Source of the DNA: Monomorium pharaonis
Taxonomy: Eukaryota; Arthropoda; Insecta; Hymenoptera; Formicidae
Length of the DNA: 64,000 bases
NCBI RefSeq assembly: GCF_013373865.1
Contig: NC_050473.1
Location: 12,469,365-12,533,364, forward strand
Reading direction: 5' to 3'
Shown here: positions 58,033-64,000 of the stretch, one piece after another
How positions within the stretch are numbered: position 1 is the first letter of the stretch
Layout: each line of letters begins with the position of its first letter
The notes under the pieces: model-generated
The model's database searches: none
The model's input: only the letters and a program-made list of their open reading frames with translations
What the model was told of the DNA's origin: nothing
Program-made: the position numbers and the translations under genes

Positions 58033-58784
58033 ATAACTCATAAATATATAAACGTTTAACTTTGATATAAATGTTTATCTACCAATTAGTAATATGCTTA
58101 ATATTTATTTATTATTTTCTAATTTCTCGAAAATATCTACATTTAAAAAAGAAACATCGCCGAATATTTGTAGAGAACTTACAATATATATACAGTACAT
58201 ACAATATATTATAGTATACGTATATAAATTTAAAAATCTCTGTATCTCAAATAAAAATTTAATGTAATTATACTCTCTGAATTTTAATACAAAAAGGCAT
58301 CATGTTATCTCTTGTTAAATTCTTTTTAGAAGACGTTAAACTTGTTTAGAAAATTAATAAAATGATTAAAAGAATTTGTAACAATAAAAATTTAGGTATT
58401 TATTTAAATAATCTTAACTTTATCGATTTTTCTGAGATTTATAAATTTTTTGATGTCTGTAACTTTTATATTAGATTTAATATTGATATATCACATATGT
58501 GTAAAAAAGCTAATCAATCCAGAAACAAAGATTCTTTTACATATAATAAAGAGATAAATGAAAACAAAAAATGCTTTATTTCTGATTTGATGTTTGGAAT
58601 TCAAATATATGAATTTATAATTTTTTACTTTGATCCTAATTTCAATACTCCATTGATTTCTCTCATTGATTTATATTTTTATGGGTCAAAATTTCGAGCT
58701 TAAGAACGATTGGAATTGCGTTCCTTGAAATTTAGTGAAACGTTTTTGTTTATTCTTTTCTAGTATATACATACATATACGTTA

Positions 58785-59315
58785 ATAGGAAAATGCTGAA
58801 AGAGCCAGAACAGGTTGTTGTTTGCTAGTAGTGTATTTGTATCCGTGAATATCCTTTAATACATACGTTTCGGCACATTTGTTTCGGCTATCACTCAGTG
58901 TATAATTTTCTCAGTACATCAATAAATTAGTTAAGAACCAGATCTCTATGGGCGCATACAATGGATTGCTGTTATTTTCTTTCCATTTTGTTGTACTACT
59001 GTTTTTTATATATTATATATGTATACCAAAAGTTCGAGTCATGAGAGTCTGTGTTTTTGTGGGAGGCTGTGTCGAACTTTTGCTATATATAATATATATA
59101 AAAAAACTAATACTACAAAATGAGAAGAAAATAACAGCAATGCACTGCATGTCTATAGAGATCTGATTCTTGACTAATTTATTGATATACTGAGAAAATT
59201 ATACACTGAAGATGGCCGAAACAAATGTGCCGAAACGTATATATGTATTTAAAGAATAATCACAAAACAAATACACGACTAGCAAACAACAACCTGCTCT
59301 GGCTCTTTTTCCTAT
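58785..59315. mobile_element. Long foldback (inverted-repeat) element, 531 bp
   Basis: Left arm 58785-59036 and right arm 59072-59315 are inverted copies almost throughout, with few indels, around a loop of about 35 bp. Ends begin ATAGGAAAA. Shared segments include CAGGTTGTTGTTTGCTAGT, CGTTTCGGCACATTTGTTTC and GTGTATAATTTTCTCAGTA. It contains no transposase. RNA from it would fold into a roughly 245-bp stem. It lies between NCAPG and RPB8. Confidence 0.8.
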
Positions 59316-59338
59316 CAACCTTTTATATAAACTATTAA

Positions 59339-59372
<34 letters not shown>

Positions 59373-59586
59373 TATAAACTTTCTCTAATTTGACTAGGGT
59401 TAGGGATGTTTATAAAAGATAAATGTTTCATGTCCTTAACACATGTATTTTACTGTATTTCAAAATTATAAAATATATGTTACTATTGATAAGTATACTT
59501 ATACACTATAATGTATGGTTACAAGGATATATGTATAAATAAAAATAAATAAATGTATGTATATATTACTAACAATAATTATACAA

Positions 59587-59690
59587 CCCAGTGAGAAATA
59601 GTACATCGAATTGATATCGATTCGATATCGAAATCATTTCGATGTCGATTCGACGTCGAATTGATGTCGAATTTATCGTTTCTCGCTAGG
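59587..59690. mobile_element. Palindromic MITE-like hairpin, 104 bp
   Basis: Ends CCCAGTGAGAAA and the complement of TTTCTCGCTAGG. The interior is built of ATCGA/TCGAT-type units (GATATCGATTCGATATCG; GATGTCGATTCGACGTCG) that pair across a centre near 59636. Arms are imperfect; no clear target duplication. Confidence 0.65.
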
Positions 59691-60885
59691 AAAATATATT
59701 TTGGATAGATTTCTATAAAACATTTTTGAAATTGTATATTTTATATTACTTAAAACGTAGTATTTTTTAGAAAAGGTTAGACGTCAATAATCCTTGACAG
59801 TATTTTATCATTTACATACTAATTTATCTCAAAACAAAGTATTGATAATTAAAGTGTTAATCATTAAAAAAGTTACTTAAGCAATTATAATAAGTTTACA
59901 AATAAATTTATAATAAGTATTTTTTTCGCAATTTCTTTTATTCCGCATTGCGCAAGATTATGACGTCCCTAATTTTACATAATCTACTACGCCAATATAT
60001 GTCTTTATATCAGGGCATGATACGATTTTCATTCGGACGCTCGTAAAAGCATGATCCCACACAAATGACATGATCTGCGCAACGATGCTGCGTAAAAACT
60101 GATTGTCCGCTTAGTGGCTCTCCCTGTCGACACGTTCGCAAACACCAAGGCCGTTTAGATAATCCAGTAAACGTCGTTAATTCTCAATTGCATCGATCTT
60201 CGGCTTTGAAACTATTTCCTATGAAGCGTATTTTTCTTTTCTGAAACTAATAGGTATTGAGATCGATATCGACATGATAGTTGCACGTTACGGACATAGA
60301 GACAATCGAAAGATTACTATTCCTTTCGCGAAATTGAATATTAAATCCATAATCTAAAAAAATCAAGCATTTCTTTTAATTGCTATGTTCATAATCTTCA
60401 TTTTTTGCTTCACTTTCAATTTTATGAAAGAGTTGTTGAGGTGTTGTCAGTTTCTTTTAATTAAAGTTTCTATTTTTGAAACAGTTTATGTGTCATTAGC
60501 GGCATTTATATATTCGTCGCAAGAGGTGTCTTTAATTGATGAAGAGTAATCTACAAGAGAGAGGTATATGTAATTTATGGAAACGCAGACGTATTATAAC
60601 AATAAAAAGTAAATATAAACTTAATTTTTAGCTTCATAAATTTTGTGTAAAAAAATTGTAAAAAACATATATATTTTGTAAAAAGTTCATAGAAAAAAAA
60701 TTTTATTTATTGAATTGTTTGTAATATAATGTTAAAACCGATTGTTATTTATAATTTTTTTTTAAAGGACTTGTGATCAAAACATCCACAATTGACTTTA
60801 TATTCCATAATAATTATGTGGCGAATTTTTCCAATTCAAATTCGAAATAGTGAGTTTTAGAGTCATGTGTATGCGCACTTGGCAC

Positions 60886-61007
60886 CTGTTCGTTATTGCT
60901 GCATTGCTGCACTGGTGCAATAAGTTAGAATAAGACAAATATATTTTTTTTCATTCTAACTTATTGCATCAGTACGACCCGTACAGCAGTGCAGCGACAA
61001 AGAACAG
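60886..61007. mobile_element. Hairpin element just upstream of RPB8, 122 bp
   Basis: Left arm 60886-60931 (CTGTTCGTTATTGCTGCATT onward to GTTAGAAT) pairs with right arm 60953-61007 (ATTCTAACTTATTGCATCAG onward to AGAACAG), the right arm having about 9 extra bp. The loop is AT-rich, 21 bp. It ends 58 bp before the RPB8 ATG and so probably overlaps its promoter or 5' UTR. Confidence 0.75.
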
Positions 61008-61065
61008 AAGGCTTAGTATTTCATCTATTCAACGTTAGAGTGCAGTGCAGTCGTATGTTAACAAC

Positions 61066-61138
61066 ATGGCGGGTGTGCTGTTCGAAGATATTTTCAACGT
61101 AAAGGATATTGATCCGGAGGGCAAGAAATTCGACAGGG
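61066..61138 (+). CDS. Rpb8: RNA polymerase I/II/III subunit RPB8 (RPABC3), first coding exon
   Basis: Encodes MAGVLFEDIFNVKDIDPEGK followed by KFDR and the first base of a Val codon, then a consensus GTGAGT donor. The 24 residues are nearly identical to the animal RPB8 N-terminus, whose next residues (family: VSRLHCESES) would follow from a phase-1 acceptor. RPB8 is an OB-fold subunit of about 150 aa shared by all three nuclear RNA polymerases. I looked for the next exon up to 64000 and did not find it, so the first intron exceeds 2.86 kb or this is a displaced exon. The open frame continuing to 61275 is intronic read-through. Confidence 0.88.
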
Positions 61139-61715
61139 GTGAGTCCATGTCAAAGTTTACATTTAGAGATGTTCGCGTTTTGACTTGTCTTGGCAATGGG
61201 CGCGCCATTTTCACTGCCAGAATGATAACGTCTCGCGAGCTGATCGACCTTGCTGATAACGCCGGTATGAGATGAGCACATGGCAATGTAAACAGCTGAG
61301 CGTTTTCGATTTTGTCAACCCTCTCAAACGAATCTTATCCATTCTATTCGCTGTTACGTCCGATGACGACAACATCGATTGTTAAAGAGACACTCTCGCG
61401 CACAACTATAATTCCGCTTGTCGATCGGCACGGCTGAACCGGCAGTACCGGCGTACCAATGGCGGGTTATTCAAACGCGACTAAATTGACGATCAAATTA
61501 GTACCTAAAGATCAAAATTTTCTCTTTCTCTCTTTCTCTTTCTTTCTTTGAAATATGAAATAGAGACTCGGAATTTGTTTTGCCAAACTTTTCAGTGTTC
61601 TTTATAGTTTACAGAGATTAAAACTCGTAATTCATAAGAGTTTTGATTTTAATTCTCTGGACACACGCAAGAAGACCCGTTATGTTTCTTAAAATAATTC
61701 TAGTTTTGATAATTT

Positions 61716-61721
<6 letters not shown>

Positions 61722-61746
<25 letters not shown>
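61722..61746. repeat. poly-A run, 25 bp
   Basis: Uninterrupted A run; no retroelement sequence recognisable just upstream. Confidence 0.9.
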
Positions 61747-61747
<1 letters not shown>

Positions 61748-62410
61748 CTGATGTTACAATTTATTATTATTTATGACGAACTGAAATTCTCTCTCGTCTC
61801 GGAAGACATTTTTAAATCCACATTTGCGTATAACAGGTATCGATATCTCGACGTATTTGTCTCGAAGGACCTCGCGCCCTCGCGGCCCCGATAATCGCAC
61901 GGCCTTTCTACTCTACGTTTTTGCTGCTCGCTCGTGGACCACGAGAGAGTGGAATTTGCAGAGCGTCGTAGAGAAGGCGACCATGACCGAATTTTCAGCC
62001 GGAATATATTGGATCTTCGCTGCGTGTATCGCGCCTATCAATTTTGCCGCACAAATATTATCGATGTGTTAAATTTTTTCTTCTTTTTCTTCTAACGAAC
62101 GTGTGCTCGAATTATATGTATATTTGGTAGAATGCTTCGTTGAGAGAAAACCGTCTGATTTAATACAGATTGAGATTAGCATATTAATTAAATAGTTTTT
62201 AAAATGGTCATTGTAATATTTTCAATAATTACAAAAATGATATTTTTTGTTCAAATGTTATATTATTGTAGCTATTTTTAATTAATTTTTGTTGGTGTGT
62301 TTTTACTCGTATTACATTTATATTTATCCTTCAAATATACAAATCCAAAAATGGTTGATAAGAAATAAATATATATCTTGTTATAATATCCTTTTTATTA
62401 GTATCCTCCG

Positions 62411-62537
62411 AGATAGCACAGAAACTTCAAAAAGAACTCAATTGTATGTCACTAATTATGAATTCTTTTTGAGATACAAAAAGAATTCATAATTGGTGAC
62501 ATACAATTGAGTTCTTTTTGAACTCTCTGTGCTATCT
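62411..62537. repeat. Near-perfect 60-bp-arm hairpin
   Basis: Left arm 62411-62470 and right arm 62478-62537 pair at about 57 of 60 positions around a 7-nt loop (GAGATAC). Arms run from AGATAGCACAG to GAATTCTTTTT. Such a small loop with so little divergence implies a recent origin or continuing correction. It lies in the presumed RPB8 intron 1 and would make a long double-stranded stem if transcribed. Confidence 0.85.
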
Positions 62538-62541
62538 GAGA

Positions 62542-62595
62542 TAGTCATTAATGTTATAATATAAAAAATAGCCATTGATGTTATAATATAAAAAA
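62542..62595. repeat. 27-bp tandem duplication beside the hairpin
   Basis: Two adjacent 27-bp units (62542-62568 and 62569-62595) differ at two positions; both end ATGTTATAATATAAAAAA. Confidence 0.8.
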
Positions 62596-62924
62596 ACCAC
62601 AAAAATATATTATAGTTTCAACAATAGGAAAAGCAGCAGACACGGATATGCATATGTATAATCATTTTCAATCGATGTAATCTAAGTTATGTTTCTGTAT
62701 ATAGGAAAGTTTTCTAGTTATTTGTAAAACCTAGCGGTTATTTCTTTGTACAAAAGCATCCTTTGTACAAAAACATTTACTATCCTAAATTTCTTTTCTG
62801 TTTAATATACATTATAGATAGAACTATAATACAAAATCGGTGCTTGCTATCTCTGATTTCGACAATCCAGATTGTTAGCGACAGGTCCATTCGCGTGGCT
62901 CAGAAAGAGGGGAAGATGCTTTTC

Positions 62925-62927
<3 letters not shown>

Positions 62928-62996
<69 letters not shown>
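62928..62996. repeat. (CT)n microsatellite, about 69 bp
   Basis: Pure CT tract at the upstream edge of the CpG-rich patch around 63060-63520. Confidence 0.95.
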
Positions 62997-62998
<2 letters not shown>

Positions 62999-63059
62999 CG
63001 TTCATCTTTCATCCGCGTTCAATAAAACACATTATTACCATACACGATGTACATCGACC

Positions 63060-63520
63060 AGCGAACGTTTCTGTCCGTATGTGATTGTGATTTCCAAGTC
63101 GATAATTGGGTAGTGCCCATCGCTGGCTGACGAGCGAGCGTCGCAAAACGAGAATGTCGAAAGCGAGAGGGAAAGGGCAGAAGAGCGGAAGCAGAGTGTC
63201 TCTCTTTCTCTCTCTCTCTCTTTTTCTCTTTCGTGAGGGATGGAACCGGGTGCTCGCTTACAACCGGTCGATGCAGCGAGAATGCCCGCAGCAGCAGCAG
63301 CAGCAGCAGCGCAACGCCGAGCAACACGGCACTCGCATAATATGACGCGACTGCGTTGCTGGGCTTAGGAGGGAGAAAGGGAGAGTGAGTGAGTGTGGCG
63401 CGCGCGCGCGCGCGCGTGAGAGAGAGAGAGAGAACGGGAGGATGGTGAAACAGCGTTGCGCGGAGAGCTATGAAGCAGCCGGGACGCATGAATCGCGCTA
63501 GTGGGGATTGACACGGTCAA
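63060..63520. other. CpG-rich patch with (CAG)n and (CG)n
   Basis: Contains CAG units at about 63287-63309, alternating CG at about 63397-63416 and a GA tract at about 63418-63433. It may be a promoter for a gene beyond the window. Open frames on both strands here reflect composition. Confidence 0.3.
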
Positions 63521-64000
63521 GGTCAGCCTCAGTTCTAAGGTCGCGAGGGGATGTCATCTCAGAAGGGAGCGGCTCCATCTCTGATTCGTTCCTTCCTTTT
63601 GTCATCTCTTTCTTGTTTTTCTGCATTTTTGGCTTCGCTTTCGGATCAAGTTGTAAAGCGAAAATGAGCATTCCCCATTGTCTCTTCTAGTTTTGCTTTC
63701 CTTTTTTTCCCCTTTACGCTCGCGTGCGTGTCAGCTTGGACTCGTCCGTCCGCCAACTGATGGAAGAACCGTCTTTATTTCTTCATCTCGCGAGCTCTCC
63801 TTTGGCCAGTGCAAAAATTCCGAACATTAGAGCAAACGATCATTTAAATATTTCCGCAGACATCTCTATCGATTGGATATCTGATAGTTGGTGAATAAAT
63901 GAATGATGGCGATCAATCAGATCTTGCTGACTGTCTTACAGGGATCAAAACGAGAATAATTGGTTATCAATAGCGATAATTAATATTAAAAAAGGCCATT

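Larger units (their letters stand above)
58033..61065. other. Intergenic region NCAPG to RPB8
   Basis: Besides three inverted-repeat elements (58785, 59587, 60886) and an AT repeat at 59340-59362, it is AT-rich. An open frame at 58362-58703 is lysine/asparagine/phenylalanine-rich and unrecognised, as expected by chance in AT-rich DNA. Confidence 0.6.
61139..64000 (+). other. RPB8 intron 1 (partial) with CT tract and CpG-rich patch
   Basis: No RPB8 exon recognised. It contains a poly-A run at 61722-61746, the 60-bp-arm hairpin at 62411-62537, a tandem pair at 62542-62595, a CT tract at 62928-62996, and a CpG-rich patch at about 63060-63520 with CAG and CG repeats. An 82-codon open frame (61824-62072) resembles nothing I know. 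Confidence 0.5.

Noticed and set aside
58362..58703. 113-codon frame downstream of NCAPG
   Set aside because: Extremely AT-rich composition with Lys/Asn/Phe/Ile bias; no family resemblance, no splice context.
59205..59240. Hammerhead-ribozyme-like string CTGAAGATGGCCGAAAC in the foldback
   Set aside because: The core needs CTGATGA and a matching stem II/III; here it is CTGAAGA and the helices do not form around it.
61824..62072. 82-codon frame as RPB8 exon 2
   Set aside because: Joined in phase 1 to the first exon it does not give the conserved SRLHCESES continuation, and its own frame matches no RPB8 segment.

Overview
The window looks like nuclear DNA of a hymenopteran insect, probably an ant. 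This rests on compact spliced insect-type genes with GT-AG introns, an AT-rich background broken by CpG-rich patches, and very abundant (GA/CT)n, (CA/GT)n and (AT)n microsatellites. The species assignment is inference. No complete transposon, prokaryotic feature, CRISPR array, tRNA or rRNA was found. All three protein-coding genes recognised lie on the + strand.

Layout. (1) 1-16 kb: non-coding upstream DNA with several CpG-rich patches that could be promoters or 5' UTR exons. (2) 16.1-47.7 kb: the Na+/K+-ATPase alpha-subunit gene (Atpalpha), reconstructed here as 11 coding exons per transcript plus one alternative exon. The first coding exon is only 12 nt (MNDK). A 27-codon N-terminal exon lies 16.5 kb downstream. 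Two mutually exclusive 95-nt exons (38003-38097 and 43046-43140) encode alternative versions of the end of membrane helix 6 and the following cytoplasmic loop. The predicted protein is 1036 aa with the N-terminal exon and 1009 aa without it. (3) 47.7-about 52.8 kb: probable long 3' UTR and flank with very long GA tracts and several AATAAA signals. (4) 54.7-58.0 kb: a seven-exon gene for condensin I subunit G (NCAPG/Cap-G), 910 aa. (5) 61.07 kb: first coding exon of the shared RNA polymerase subunit RPB8 (RPABC3); the rest lies beyond the window.

The genes are housekeeping or neuronal and do not form an operon. Atpalpha powers membrane Na+/K+ gradients, NCAPG compacts mitotic chromosomes, and RPB8 is common to Pol I, II and III. 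The least explained part is 53.7-62.6 kb, where at least six independent inverted-repeat (foldback or hairpin) elements sit around NCAPG and RPB8. Two are just upstream of start codons. A separate hAT-type non-autonomous element with a perfect 8-bp target duplication lies in the first long intron of Atpalpha.

The most interesting biology is the regulated splicing of Atpalpha. Both alternative exons have poor polypyrimidine tracts, neither skipping nor double inclusion keeps the frame, and CU and CA repeats lie in the introns next to them.
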